A stretch of 64,000 nt of DNA from Actinoplanes sp040639655 (GCF_040639655.1 NZ_JBFAAI010000006.1:1-64000), one strand, 5' to 3'; shown: positions 32,569-43,814, counted from the first letter of the stretch. Program-made: numbers and translations. Notes: generated by a model not told the origin, from the letters alone.

Positions 32569-33799
32569 TGCGTCCCTCGACGGCACGCAGCGCGATGTCG
32601 GTGCGGTACTGGGCCCCGTCCAGACGGACGCCCTCGACCAGGGCGTAGGCCGCTTCGCGGGCGCCGGCCAGGTCGGCGCCCGTCGCGGTGACGCTGAGCA
32701 CCCGGCCACCGGCCGAGACCAGCGCCCCGTCAGCGTTGCGGGCGGTCCCGGCGTGGATGACGCCGGGCCGCTCGGCGCCCTCGATCACGTCGCCGGTCCG
32801 GGGCACACCCGGGTAGTTGTGGCTGGCCACGACGACTGTGATGGCCGCGCCGGACTTCCAGGCCAGCGGCCCGTGATCGGCGAGCGTGCCGGTGGCGGCG
32901 GCGTTCAGCAGCCCGGCCAGCGGGGTGTCCAGCAGGGCGAGCACCACCTGGGTCTCCGGGTCGCCGAAGCGCGCGTTGAACTCGATCACCTTCGGGCCGT
33001 CCGGGGTGAGCGCGAGGCCGACGTAGAGCAGACCGCTGAACGGGGTGCCGCGTTTGCGCATCTCGGCGAGCGTCGGCTCGACGGTCTCCCGCAGTACCCG
33101 CTCGGTCAGGTCGGCCGGGGCCCAGTCGAGCGGGGCGTAGGCGCCCATCCCGCCGGTGTTGGGGCCCTCGTCACCGTCGAGCAGGCGCTTGAAGTCCTGC
33201 GCGGGCATCAGCGGGGCGACCGCGGTGCCGTCGGTGATCACGAAGAGCGAGACCTCGGGGCCGGGCAGGAACTCCTCGATGACGACCTTGCCGCACGCCT
33301 CGGCGTGGATCAGGGCCTCCTCGAGGTCGTCGGTCACGACCACACCCTTGCCGGCGGCCAGCCCGTCGTTCTTCACCACGTACGGCGTGCCGAGTTCCTC
33401 AAGGGCTGCCTTGGCCTCGGCGACGGAGGAGCAGTCGAACGAGCGGGCGGTCGGGACGCCGGCGGCGGCCATCACCTCGTTGGCGAACGCCTTGGAGCCC
33501 TCCAGCCGGGCAGCGGCGGCTGACGGCCCGAAGCAGGCGATGCCCTTGGCGCGTACCGCGTCGGCGACACCCGCCACCAGCGGTGCCTCTGGGCCGATCA
33601 CGACGAGGTCGGCGCTCAGCTCGACGGCGAGCGCGGCGACCGCGGCGGGATCGGTGGCTTTGACGTCGTGCAGCTCGGCGACCTGGGCGATACCCGGGTT
33701 GCCCGGCGCGGCGGCCAGGAAGTCGACGGACGGGTCGTTGGACAGCCCGACGGCGAGCGCGTGCTCGCGCCCACCGGAGCCGATCAGAAGTACGCGCAC
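32558..33799 (-). CDS. purD: Phosphoribosylamine-glycine ligase (GAR synthetase)
   Basis: The 413-residue ATP-grasp enzyme is PurD: MRVLLIGSGGREHALA at the start, VVIGPEAPLVAGVADAVRA, the ATP-grasp loop LAAGKGVVV and the metal site VIEFNARFGDPETQVVL near 290. It joins glycine to phosphoribosylamine, the second purine step. It is divergent from purA, with 91 bases between starts, and the 3' end overlaps the convergent membrane-protein gene by 11 bases. Confidence 0.97.
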   Translation of the reverse strand: MRVLLIGSGGREHALAVGLSNDPSVDFLAAAPGNPGIAQVAELHDVKATDPAAVAALAVELSADLVVIGPEAPLVAGVADAVRAKGIACFGPSAAAARLEGSKAFANEVMAAAGVPTARSFDCSSVAEAKAALEELGTPYVVKNDGLAAGKGVVVTDDLEEALIHAEACGKVVIEEFLPGPEVSLFVITDGTAVAPLMPAQDFKRLLDGDEGPNTGGMGAYAPLDWAPADLTERVLRETVEPTLAEMRKRGTPFSGLLYVGLALTPDGPKVIEFNARFGDPETQVVLALLDTPLAGLLNAAATGTLADHGPLAWKSGAAITVVVASHNYPGVPRTGDVIEGAERPGVIHAGTARNADGALVSAGGRVLSVTATGADLAGAREAAYALVEGVRLDGAQYRTDIALRAVEGRITL

Positions 33800-33890
33800 G
33801 ACGGCCCATCCTACCTAGGTGGCCGTCGCGTAAACTTCGGCAGTACCCGGGCTCCTCCAGGTACGACCTTGGGGAAAGGCATATCTAAAA

Positions 33891-35183
<1,293 letters not shown>

Positions 35184-35184
35184 C

Positions 35185-36132
35185 ATGTACGACGTCGTAC
35201 TGCTCAGCCTGGCCGAGGGCTCGGGTGACGGCTGCGGTTCGGGCTGCGGTGGCTGCAACGCCACCTGCGCCACCCCGCGGACCCCGGTGCTCGCCTGCGC
35301 GGACGCGCTGCGTGCGGCCGGGGCCCGGGTGGAGACCGTGCTGGCCGGTTCGGACGCCGAGATCGACGAGGTGCTCGCCCGGTTCGACGGCCCGGCCCGC
35401 CCGGATGGCCTGACCTGGCCCGATCTGGACAGCAAGCAGCGCCTGGTGGTGGCCACCGCGACCGACGGGCAGCTGCGTGCCGTGATGCGCCGTCTGGTCC
35501 GCCGGTATGCCCCGCCACCCAGCAAGCGCCCGGACGACCTGCCCGCGCAGCGGACCGTTCCGGACCTGCCCGCGATCGGGATCCTGCCGCTCGACCCGTC
35601 CGCAACCGGGGATCTGGCGGCTCAGCTCGGCCTGCCCCGGGCACCGGCCGACGTGGCCGCGGCGGTGCTGAACGGCACGGTCCGCAGGCTTGACCTGCTC
35701 CGCAACGACGGCGGTTCGGTGACGCTGGACGGGGCGTTGCTCGGCGGTTCGGACGACAACGGCCGTGCCGTGCCGTGGCGCGGCCGGGTGGAGGTCGACG
35801 ACGCCGTCCTGACCGACGGCGAGGAGCCGGTGCTGGCCTGTGTGATCGGCAACAGCGCCGGGTACGCCGAGTTCGACGGTCTGCGGCTGCTCGCCGACGG
35901 CGATCCCACCGACGGCCGGGTCGAGGTCGCGGTGGCGGTCCCGGTCGTGGTCAAGAAGCTTTTCAAGAACACGCGGGTACGGGTGGAGGTGCGCCGTACC
36001 CGGGGCCGGGCGGTGTCCGTCCTCCCCCGTGAGGGCGAACTCCAGTTCCTCGACGACGGGGTGGCGGGCTCCACGAGTCGCAAGCGATCCTGGTGGACCG
36101 AGGCGGGGGCCTGGGCGGTGTACGCCGCCTGA
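35185..36132 (+). CDS. Diacylglycerol/NAD kinase-like protein with degenerate nucleotide loop and Cys4 head
   Basis: The 315-residue protein has a fold-level match to YegS/DAG kinases. VVATATDGQLRAVMRRL (85-101) sits where the kinase family has a GGDGT loop, and GILPLDPSATGDLAAQLGLP (near 132) matches ILPLGTxNDFAxxLGIP. A late LQFLDDG and the C-terminal sheet also fit. The Gly-Gly-Asp-Gly-Thr loop is replaced by ATDGQ, so ordinary kinase activity looks lost. An N-terminal C17-x3-C21-x2-C24-x3-C28 cluster could bind a metal. It starts one base after purA. Role unknown. Confidence 0.6.
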   Translation: MYDVVLLSLAEGSGDGCGSGCGGCNATCATPRTPVLACADALRAAGARVETVLAGSDAEIDEVLARFDGPARPDGLTWPDLDSKQRLVVATATDGQLRAVMRRLVRRYAPPPSKRPDDLPAQRTVPDLPAIGILPLDPSATGDLAAQLGLPRAPADVAAAVLNGTVRRLDLLRNDGGSVTLDGALLGGSDDNGRAVPWRGRVEVDDAVLTDGEEPVLACVIGNSAGYAEFDGLRLLADGDPTDGRVEVAVAVPVVVKKLFKNTRVRVEVRRTRGRAVSVLPREGELQFLDDGVAGSTSRKRSWWTEAGAWAVYAA

Positions 36133-36192
36133 TTCGCGTGCAACTCTGGACGGGCACCGAGCCAAGATTTCGTGATACCGGAGGTCTCATCC

Positions 36193-37914
36193 GTGGCGGA
36201 CGAGAACGCCGACCGTGTCTACGTCCCGGGCGCCGAGCCTGCTCCGCCGGCCCGGGACGTGGAGCCGTTCTGGGCCGATGAGCCCGAGACGCCGGTGCAC
36301 GGCCGTGCCGTGCCACTGGCCGACCGGACGCCACCGGTCGGGATGGTCCAGGTCGAGCCGGGAGTGTTCCGGCCGGCCGACGGTCCGTCCCTGCCACCGG
36401 GCGTGCACGTGCCGGTGCCACGCGTGCCGGTCGCCGACGGTCCCGCTCCGGTTCCGCCGCCGATCGCGCACGCGAACCCGGCCGTCCCGCAGGAGGGGGT
36501 GAGCCCCGCCACGCCGTGGTCGCAGCCGCCCGTCCCGGCGCCGCGTGACGCGGTCACCCCGCAGGTGACCCATCCGGTCGTTCCGCAGGCGACCCATCCG
36601 GTCGTCCCGCAACCGGTTCAGCCCGTCGTGCCGCAGGCGACCCAGCCTGTCGTGCCGCGGCCGGCGCCTCCGGTTGCGTCACCGCCGCCCCCTCCGGTCA
36701 CGGCCCGGCCCGCGCCGGACACCTGGTCGGGTGGGCACGCTCCGGCCGTACCGCCGCAGTCCTTGCCGGTGCCGCAGCCACCGCGACCCGCGGCTGACGC
36801 CCGGCCGGACGCGCCCGTCGCGCCGGAGTTGCGGCAGGCTCCGCAACCGGCCGTCCACGAGCCGGCACCCGGGCTGCCGAACCCTTACCCGCCCGCGCCG
36901 GTCGAGCAGTTCTCGCCGGCCGAGGAGGTCCGGCCCGCCGCCGAGGCGGACCCGTTCCAAGAGCTGAACTGGATCGCCGAGGCGACACCGACGGCCGAGG
37001 AGTTCGCCCGCCGGCGACTGGCCCGGCCGGCGCAGCAGTCCGCCACCATGGGTGCCCGGGCGATGCTGCAGAAGGGGATGTTCGGCCTCGTCAAGCTGGC
37101 TCCCGGGCAGCGCGAGCTGGAGTACAAACAGGACGTCGAGATGGTTCGCCGCAACTTCGGCGGGCTGCGTCAGGTCACTGTGGTCAATCCGAAGGGCGGC
37201 GCCGGCAAGACGGTGGCCGTGCTGCTGCTGGCGATGACGTTCGGGCAGAAGCGCGGTGGGTACGTGCTGGCCTGGGACAACAACGAGACGCAGGGCACGC
37301 TGGGCATGCGTGCCCAGCAGGACTTCCACGCCCGCACCGTCCGGGACATGATGCGTGATCTGCATCTCTTCCAGGGCGCACAGGGCCGGGTCGGTGACCT
37401 TTCGCAGTACGTACGGGCGCAGGGCGAGGGCATGTTCGACGTGCTCGCGTCGGACGAGTCGGCGACCGCCGGTGAGATGCTGACCGCGAACTCGTTCGCC
37501 GAGATCCGCGATGTGGTGAGCCGCTTCTACAAGCTGATCTTCGTGGACACCGGGAACAACGTCCGGGCGGAGAACTGGCAGGCCTCGATGGACGCCACCG
37601 ACCAGCTGGTGATCACGATGTCGGCCCGTAACGACTCGGCCGAGACCGCCGCCCGGATGCTCGACCACTTGGAGCAGGGTGGCCGGCGGCGGCTGGTCCG
37701 GCAGGCCGTGACGGTTGTCACCATGCCGCCGACCCGTAAGGACATCGACCTGGACTGGATCCAGCAGCACTTCGCGGCCCGGACCCGGGCGGTGCTGGTG
37801 GCCCCCTACGAGCGGCTGATCGACTCGGGTGAGCCGATCCGTTACGGCGAGCTCTCCGGCCAGACCAAGGACGCCTGGCTCAAGATCGCCGCAGCGGTGG
37901 CCGACGGTCTCTAG
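36193..37914 (+). CDS. EspI-like MinD/ParA-family ATPase with proline-rich head
   Basis: The 573-residue protein starts at GTG 36193 (GGAGG eight bases upstream). Residues 1 to about 250 are Pro/Ala/Val-rich and probably disordered, with many VVPQ repeats. The rest is a MinD/ParA-type P-loop ATPase with deviant Walker A VNPKGGAGKTVAVLL, AWDNNETQGTLG and a LIFVDTGNN Walker B-like strand. This layout is that of ESX-associated EspI and related actinobacterial proteins. No ESX genes adjoin. It may position a membrane or secretion complex. Its TAG overlaps the convergent lipoprotein stop at a palindromic CTAG. Confidence 0.8.
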   Translation: MADENADRVYVPGAEPAPPARDVEPFWADEPETPVHGRAVPLADRTPPVGMVQVEPGVFRPADGPSLPPGVHVPVPRVPVADGPAPVPPPIAHANPAVPQEGVSPATPWSQPPVPAPRDAVTPQVTHPVVPQATHPVVPQPVQPVVPQATQPVVPRPAPPVASPPPPPVTARPAPDTWSGGHAPAVPPQSLPVPQPPRPAADARPDAPVAPELRQAPQPAVHEPAPGLPNPYPPAPVEQFSPAEEVRPAAEADPFQELNWIAEATPTAEEFARRRLARPAQQSATMGARAMLQKGMFGLVKLAPGQRELEYKQDVEMVRRNFGGLRQVTVVNPKGGAGKTVAVLLLAMTFGQKRGGYVLAWDNNETQGTLGMRAQQDFHARTVRDMMRDLHLFQGAQGRVGDLSQYVRAQGEGMFDVLASDESATAGEMLTANSFAEIRDVVSRFYKLIFVDTGNNVRAENWQASMDATDQLVITMSARNDSAETAARMLDHLEQGGRRRLVRQAVTVVTMPPTRKDIDLDWIQQHFAARTRAVLVAPYERLIDSGEPIRYGELSGQTKDAWLKIAAAVADGL

Positions 37915-38483
37915 TCGCAGTGTTTCCGGGCCTCGGCCTGGAACTCGGCCTCGGGCACCACGTGCTGTTCGAGATACCCGGTGGCGGTCAGCACGTCACC
38001 GGGTGGCAGCTCGCGCAACCGGGCGAGAGTGAAGTCGAGGGAGCCGATCTTCCCCAGGCCGCCGCTCAGGTGGTATTCGACGCCCTCGCGCAGTTCCGTC
38101 AGCTCGTCCCGCGTGATCACCCACCCGGGCGGCGTCTCGAGGAGCGTGACCTGAGCGGGCGCATCCACGGCGCTGGTCTTCAGCGTGCTCGACGGCACCG
38201 GCTTGCGCGGCGACTCGACGTGCCACTCGATCCACTTGTCGGTCCGGCCGTCGGGGGCACCCGGCTGCTGCGGCACCGGTGACGCCGGATCGGCACGCTC
38301 CCACACCGCGACGTAGTCGATCTGGGCGCGGGCACACTCGGCGATCAGCACCGTGGCCCGGTCGCCGACCATCGCCAGCGCGAACAGCGGGTCAGGGTCG
38401 GGCGAGCAGGCGCTCAAAGGTATGAGGGTGGCGGATGCCAGAACAGCACCCGCCACCCGTCGGATCGTGCGAAGCCGTGACAT
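37911..38483 (-). CDS. Secreted lipoprotein of unknown function
   Basis: The 190-residue protein starts at ATG 38483 behind GAGGTGG. Its signal ends in a lipobox (LIPLSAC), placing the lipidated Cys near residue 26. The mature part is polar with a WIEWHVESPR segment, a middle LLETPPGWVITRDEL and a late Cys near the end (HCD). No family recognised. Anchored to the outer face of the cell membrane. Confidence 0.8.
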   Translation of the reverse strand: MSRLRTIRRVAGAVLASATLIPLSACSPDPDPLFALAMVGDRATVLIAECARAQIDYVAVWERADPASPVPQQPGAPDGRTDKWIEWHVESPRKPVPSSTLKTSAVDAPAQVTLLETPPGWVITRDELTELREGVEYHLSGGLGKIGSLDFTLARLRELPPGDVLTATGYLEQHVVPEAEFQAEARKHCD

Positions 38484-38571
38484 GTCCACCTCATGGAATT
38501 CGATCGGCGTTCCCATGAGTAGGACGGAACCGAGGGCCGGCCCCGGTTACCGGAACCGGGTCACGAAGTCA

Positions 38572-38994
38572 TCACGTCAGGGCGTCGGCGGCGGCCGGGT
38601 CGCTGTCCCGCAGGAACTGCGCACAGCGGGCCGCCTCGTCCGCCTCACCGATCAAGGCCGCGGACTGCGACAGCGCGTGCAGGCAGCGGAGGAAACCCTG
38701 GTTTGGCTCGTGCGACCAGGGCACCGGGCCATGACCCTTCCAGCCGTTGCGGCGCAGCGCGTCGAGGCCTCGGTGGTATCCGGTGCGGGCGTAGGCGTAC
38801 GCGGTGACCGGCTCGCCGGCGCCGAGCGCAGCGGCGGCAAGCGGTGCCCAGGCGGCACTGTAGGCGGGAAACTTGGCGGCAACCGCCTTGAAGGCCTGCT
38901 CGGAGCCTGTCGCGGCGGCATCGGCCAGGGCCTTGTCGGCCTCGGCGTCGGCGGGCAGCCGGGTGGCGGGCGGCTCGGGAAGGAGGTTCTGCAT
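38572..38994 (-). CDS. DUF3151 family protein
   Basis: The 140-residue helical protein matches actinobacterial DUF3151: MQNLLPEPPATRLP at the start, TAYAYARTGYHRGLDALRRNGW in the middle and a CAQFLRDSDP end. The repeated helix pairs recall tetratricopeptide folds. ATG 38994 behind GAGGGC is preferred over a TTG four codons upstream. Function unknown; conserved in actinomycetes. Confidence 0.88.
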   Translation of the reverse strand: MQNLLPEPPATRLPADAEADKALADAAATGSEQAFKAVAAKFPAYSAAWAPLAAAALGAGEPVTAYAYARTGYHRGLDALRRNGWKGHGPVPWSHEPNQGFLRCLHALSQSAALIGEADEAARCAQFLRDSDPAAADALT

Positions 38995-39108
38995 GCCCTC
39001 ATTCAACCCGGCCGGACGGCGATCATTCCGTCGCTGTGACGTTTCGCCTGGTTTTCTCCGCCGTCGGCGTGCCGTACCGCGTCTCGCCCGCTTCCTACCG
39101 GGTGACGA

Positions 39109-40098
39109 TCAGTCCCAGGCGGTGCCGAGGCGGAAGAGCCGGTCCGCGTATTCGATCTGGGTCTGCCAGTCGGCCGGCCAGGCCGCCAGACCCAGGGCGG
39201 CGCCCGCGAAGGCCCCGGCGAGACAGGCGATCGAGTCGGAGTCGCCGGACGAGGCCGCACCCCGGCCGACCACCGCGACCGGCTCGTCCGGTGAGACCAG
39301 GTAGACGTAGAGAGCGGTGGCCAGCGCCTCCTCGGCGATCCACCCGGCGCCGGTGCGCAGGCACGGGTCACCGGTGTGGTCACCGGCGGCCAGAGCCGCC
39401 TCGACCCGGTCCAGTGCGGCCGCGCACTCGTCCCAGCCACGCGCGATGAACTCCTCCGGCGAGCTGACCGCCGGCCGCTGCCACAGCTCGCCGAGCCAGT
39501 CACCGCGGTAGACCTTGCGCTGCTCGGCGCAGCGTTCCCGCAGCGCTTCGAGGAGGCCGGACGGCGCGAGACCGTCCCGGAGCCAGAGGACGGCGTACGC
39601 GGTGAGCTCGCTCGCCGCCAGCCCGGTCGGATGCCCGTGCGTCAGGGCGGCCTGGAACTGTGCCGCCCCGGCCCGCTGGTCGTCGGTCAGCCCCGGCACC
39701 AGGCCGACCGGGGTGACCCGCATGTTCGCCCCGCAGCCTTTCGAGTCGGCCTGGGTGGCCCGCGTCCACGGCCGGCCGTCGGCCAGGTTGCCGATCGCCC
39801 GCAGACAGGTCATGCCGGGTGCCCGATCGTTCTCCGGGCTGGCCGCCCACTCCATGAACCGCCGGCGCAGCACCGGCTCGAGCTCGTCCGGGGTGATCGC
39901 ATGGACCTCGAGCAGCGCCTCACCGACCGCCAGCGCCATCTGGGTGTCGTCGGTCACCAGAGCCGGTTCACCGACCAGCTGCCGTGGGCCGCCCGGGCCG
40001 TATCGGGCCACGATCGTCGCGTACTCCTGGAACTCGGTCGGTTTACCGAGCGAATCCCCGTAGGCCAGACCGAAAAGTGAACCTGTGGCAGCACGCAT
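39109..40098 (-). CDS. ADP-ribosylglycohydrolase family protein
   Basis: The 329-residue protein is of the DraG type: GSLFGLAYGDSLGKPTEF at the N-terminus, VTDDTQMALAV holding the metal-binding Thr-Asp-Asp, and C-terminal SSGDSDSIACLAGAFAGAA with the second Asp-x-Asp-Ser metal site. It removes ADP-ribose from arginine or other acceptors, or hydrolyses related ADP-ribose compounds. ATG 40098. It is divergent from the LOG-like gene. Target unknown. Confidence 0.92.
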   Translation of the reverse strand: MRAATGSLFGLAYGDSLGKPTEFQEYATIVARYGPGGPRQLVGEPALVTDDTQMALAVGEALLEVHAITPDELEPVLRRRFMEWAASPENDRAPGMTCLRAIGNLADGRPWTRATQADSKGCGANMRVTPVGLVPGLTDDQRAGAAQFQAALTHGHPTGLAASELTAYAVLWLRDGLAPSGLLEALRERCAEQRKVYRGDWLGELWQRPAVSSPEEFIARGWDECAAALDRVEAALAAGDHTGDPCLRTGAGWIAEEALATALYVYLVSPDEPVAVVGRGAASSGDSDSIACLAGAFAGAALGLAAWPADWQTQIEYADRLFRLGTAWD

Positions 40099-40146
40099 GC
40101 GGACAACTCTAGGTTCGTCGTCAACGGCGTGCTCGGTACGAGCAAG

Positions 40147-41343
40147 ATGGACGGCATGCCCGATCCGCTGCAACCAGTTCTGGGCGGGGACGCGCCCTTC
40201 GACGCGACCGCCGACGAGATCGAGACCCGAGCCGAGCTCGAGGTGCACCTGGCCAAGAACACCCTGGCCGGCCTCTGTGTGCTGGGGCTGCGCCTGGACC
40301 ATGAGCCGCCCGACCTGAGCGGTGTGGACGTACGCGACACCATGTTCGTCGGCTGTCATCTGGCCGGTGAGGACGTGGAGGTCGACCTGATCCGGCGCGG
40401 TGCCCACGTCATCCCGCCGTTCGACGGGCGGCCCTACCCGACCCATCCGGCACTGTTGTACACGCCCGAGGACCTGTCCGCCGGCTTCGCCGAGCGCGGC
40501 TTCGCCGGCATGTACGACACCGTCGTGTACGACCATTTCGTGGCACACGGCGGCGCCGTCCCGGACATCCGCGAAGCTCTGGCCCAGCGACTGCACGACG
40601 CGGGGATCGACAACGCGCTCGGCAAGGCGCTCAACGAGTGGGCGCACGCCAAAGGGCCGGGCGGCGCGATCGGGATCATGGGTGGGCATGCGGCGCCGCG
40701 CGGCTCGGAACCGTACCGGATGGCCGCGGCACTGGCCCGGCGTCTGGCCGCGGCCGGGCGCCTGGTCGTGACCGGCGGTGGCCCGGGCGTGATGGAGGCG
40801 GCGAACCTGGGCGCCTACTTCGCGTCGGCCGAGGAGTCCGACCTGTCCGCTGCCATCGACCGGCTCGCGGTCTCCCCGCATTTCATGGATCACGAGTCGT
40901 ACACGGCGGCCGCTCTCGCGGTGCGTGCGGCACACCCGCTGCCGGAACTCGACGTGGCGGGCCGGCTGCGGCACGGCGGTCTGGCGCTGCCCACCTGGCT
41001 GTACGGCCACGAGCCCGCCAACCTGTTCGCCGGTCAGATCGGCAAGTACTTCTCCAACGCGGTCCGGGAGGACTCGATTCTGCGGCTGGCCCGGGGCGGC
41101 ATCGTCTTCGCGCCCGGCTGGGCCGGAACCGTGCAGGAGATCTTCCAGGCCGCGACGAAGACGTTCTACGCCACCGACGGGCCGTCCGGGGCGTACGTGT
41201 TCCTCGGGGTCGAGCACTGGTCGAAACTGCCGGTGGCCGACCTTCTGGGACCGCTGCTGGCCCGGTCCCCGCACGGCGACCAGTCGGATCTCATCGTGGT
41301 GACCGACTCCCTGGACGAGGCCATGGCAGCGCTCTCCCGCTGA
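40147..41343 (+). CDS. LOG-like Rossmann nucleotide-binding protein
   Basis: The 398-residue protein has an N-terminal part of about 160 residues of unknown type. It is followed by a LOG-like domain: GAIGIMGGHAAPRG, then VVTGGGPGVMEAANLGAY (the GGGxGxMEA motif) and FAPGWAGTVQEIFQ in place of the usual PGGxGTxxE. LOG enzymes release cytokinin-type bases from nucleotide monophosphates. Here PGG becomes PGW, so activity may differ. ATG 40156 is an alternative start. Neither start has a strong ribosome site. Confidence 0.8.
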   Translation: MDGMPDPLQPVLGGDAPFDATADEIETRAELEVHLAKNTLAGLCVLGLRLDHEPPDLSGVDVRDTMFVGCHLAGEDVEVDLIRRGAHVIPPFDGRPYPTHPALLYTPEDLSAGFAERGFAGMYDTVVYDHFVAHGGAVPDIREALAQRLHDAGIDNALGKALNEWAHAKGPGGAIGIMGGHAAPRGSEPYRMAAALARRLAAAGRLVVTGGGPGVMEAANLGAYFASAEESDLSAAIDRLAVSPHFMDHESYTAAALAVRAAHPLPELDVAGRLRHGGLALPTWLYGHEPANLFAGQIGKYFSNAVREDSILRLARGGIVFAPGWAGTVQEIFQAATKTFYATDGPSGAYVFLGVEHWSKLPVADLLGPLLARSPHGDQSDLIVVTDSLDEAMAALSR

Positions 41344-41345
41344 CG

Positions 41346-41797
41346 GTGCGGCTGCCGCACACTGCTGTCATGGAAATCTTGCTGTTCCTGCCGGCGGCGC
41401 TGGGTGTTCTGATCGCGGTGTTCGCCGTGGTGATGGCCGTGCGAATGGCCCGGCGCAACACCCGGGCCGCCTACCGGCAGGTCCGGGAGTCCGGTGGGCG
41501 GCACGGTGGCTCGCATGCGCACCGTCACAGCGGCTCCACCGGCGGGACGTGGGACGGCCACTCGTCGTCGAACGACAGCGGTTCGTCGTGGGGAAGCAGT
41601 GACAGCGGCAGCTCCTGGAGTGGCGGCGACAGCGGTGGTGGCGGCAGCGACGGTGGGGGCGGCGGCGGTGGCGGTGGCGGCGACTGACCGGAGCCGCCGG
41701 CCGCGCGGCCGGACAGGCCGTCTGATCAGCGTTTCCGGCTCTCCGGACAGAGTCGTGGCCGCTCGCTCGTCGTAGTGGCGCGGCTACCGCACACTGC
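41346..41797 (+). repeat. Duplicated palindromic element before the two Ser/Gly-rich genes
   Basis: GCGGCT(G/A)CCGCACACTGC occurs at 41348-41365 and 41780-41797, each immediately upstream of a start codon. The first forms a perfect GTGCGG-CTG-CCGCAC palindrome (41346-41360); the second is nearly palindromic (41778-41792). It is a candidate shared regulatory or 5' leader element. Confidence 0.6.
41370..41687 (+). CDS. Single-pass membrane protein with Ser/Gly-rich tail (first of a pair)
   Basis: The 105-residue protein has one membrane helix at about 3-26 (LLFLPAALGVLIAVFAVVMA), a basic RMARRN stop and a His/Ser/Gly-rich tail that ends in an almost pure Gly run (W-G-S-S-D-S-G-S-S-W-type repeats). 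The sequence is of low complexity and its function is unknown. It shares architecture and an upstream 18-base element with the next gene, so the two are tandem duplicates. The start is ATG 41370; no Shine-Dalgarno is evident. Confidence 0.6.
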   Translation: MEILLFLPAALGVLIAVFAVVMAVRMARRNTRAAYRQVRESGGRHGGSHAHRHSGSTGGTWDGHSSSNDSGSSWGSSDSGSSWSGGDSGGGGSDGGGGGGGGGGD

Positions 41798-41801
41798 ATC
41801 C

Positions 41802-42146
41802 ATGGATCTGACCGTGGTCGTCATCATCGTCGTCGTCTCGTTGGTCGCGGTGTCGCTCGCGGCCAAGATGATCAAGCGCCGCCGGCGCAACGCCTACCTG
41901 GCGAGCCGGCCCGGCCGGATCCGGCGGGCCGGCTCGAACAGCCACCACACACACCACGCCGGCACGGTGGCGGCCGGCGGCACGTGGTCCGACAGCGGCT
42001 CGTCGTCGAACGACGACGGGGGCAGCCGGAGCTGGTGGGGTGGCAGCAGCAACGACAGCGGCTCGTCCTGGGGCGGCGGCGGCGACAGCGGCTCGTCCTG
42101 GGGCGGCGGCGGTGGCGACAGTGGTGGCGGCGGCGGCAGTTACTGA
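41802..42146 (+). CDS. Single-pass membrane protein with Ser/Gly-rich tail (second of a pair)
   Basis: The 114-residue protein has one membrane helix (VVVIIVVVSLVAVSLAA), a basic KRRRRN segment, a His-containing linker (SNSHHTHHAG) and Ser/Gly/Asp repeats (GSSWGGGGDSGSSWGG). It is a paralogue of the gene at 41370. Like that gene it lacks a recognisable ribosome site, and the palindromic element lies about ten bases before the ATG. Function unknown. Confidence 0.6.
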   Translation: MDLTVVVIIVVVSLVAVSLAAKMIKRRRRNAYLASRPGRIRRAGSNSHHTHHAGTVAAGGTWSDSGSSSNDDGGSRSWWGGSSNDSGSSWGGGGDSGSSWGGGGGDSGGGGGSY

Positions 42147-42156
42147 CCGAGGCTGA

Positions 42157-42678
42157 TCATGCGACGTGCACGCGACGCCAGTGCACCGCGGGCAGGTCGG
42201 CCTCGGGGACGTCGGTGATGCCGTTCTCGTCCATCGCGTTGTAGATCGCGAGACGCGCGCCGTCGAAGAGGAACTCGACGGCGTGCAGTACCCGGGGCCG
42301 CCAGTCGGCCGAGGTGGTCCGCTCGATCACGTTGACCGCGCGGAGCACCCGGCCCCGGGCCCTGCGCAGCGCGGCGTGCGGGTCGGAGCGCCAGTCGAAG
42401 TGCTCGTACAGGTCGACCGGCAGACTCGTGTCGATCTGGTTCCAGGTGATCGCGCACTCGTCGAACTTACGATGAGTGATCTCCACGCGACTCAGTCCGA
42501 AGTCGAGGATCACCGGGCCGTCAGCGAACCAGCCACGCTCCGCGACGTCCCACATCAGCTGGCTTGTTCGCAATTTCCTGCCGATGAGCCGCACGAACAT
42601 GTATCGATGGGTCGCGGCGAGGGCTTCGGCATCGTGATGCCACTCGGGTTCCCAGCCCTCGATTCCGAGCACGACCAC
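42157..42678 (-). CDS. Conserved protein of unknown function
   Basis: The product of about 173 residues has GIEGWEPEWHHDAEALAA near the N-terminus, a middle FADGPVILDFGLSRVEITH and a late AVEFLFDGARLAIYNAMDENG, with a regular alpha/beta look. No family recognised. The start is uncertain: GTG 42678 and the GTG two codons later follow a GCGGGGCG purine-rich stretch. A longer form is unlikely because the fba terminator hairpin lies at 42738-42772. Confidence 0.55.
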   Translation of the reverse strand: MVVLGIEGWEPEWHHDAEALAATHRYMFVRLIGRKLRTSQLMWDVAERGWFADGPVILDFGLSRVEITHRKFDECAITWNQIDTSLPVDLYEHFDWRSDPHAALRRARGRVLRAVNVIERTTSADWRPRVLHAVEFLFDGARLAIYNAMDENGITDVPEADLPAVHWRRVHVA

Positions 42679-42737
42679 CGCCCCGCCGATCTTGATCGGT
42701 CGATGGTACCCACGCCTCTGTGTGACCCCGCAACACA

Positions 42738-42772
42738 ACAGCGGCCGGTCCCACGAAGGGGACCGGCCGCTG
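42738..42772 (-). terminator. 15-bp perfect hairpin downstream of fba
   Basis: ACAGCGGCCGGTCCC pairs perfectly with GGGACCGGCCGCTGT around a five-base loop, 16 bases after the fba stop on the minus strand. Confidence 0.8.
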
Positions 42773-42788
42773 TCAGTGAATCGAGTGC

Positions 42789-43814
<1,026 letters not shown>

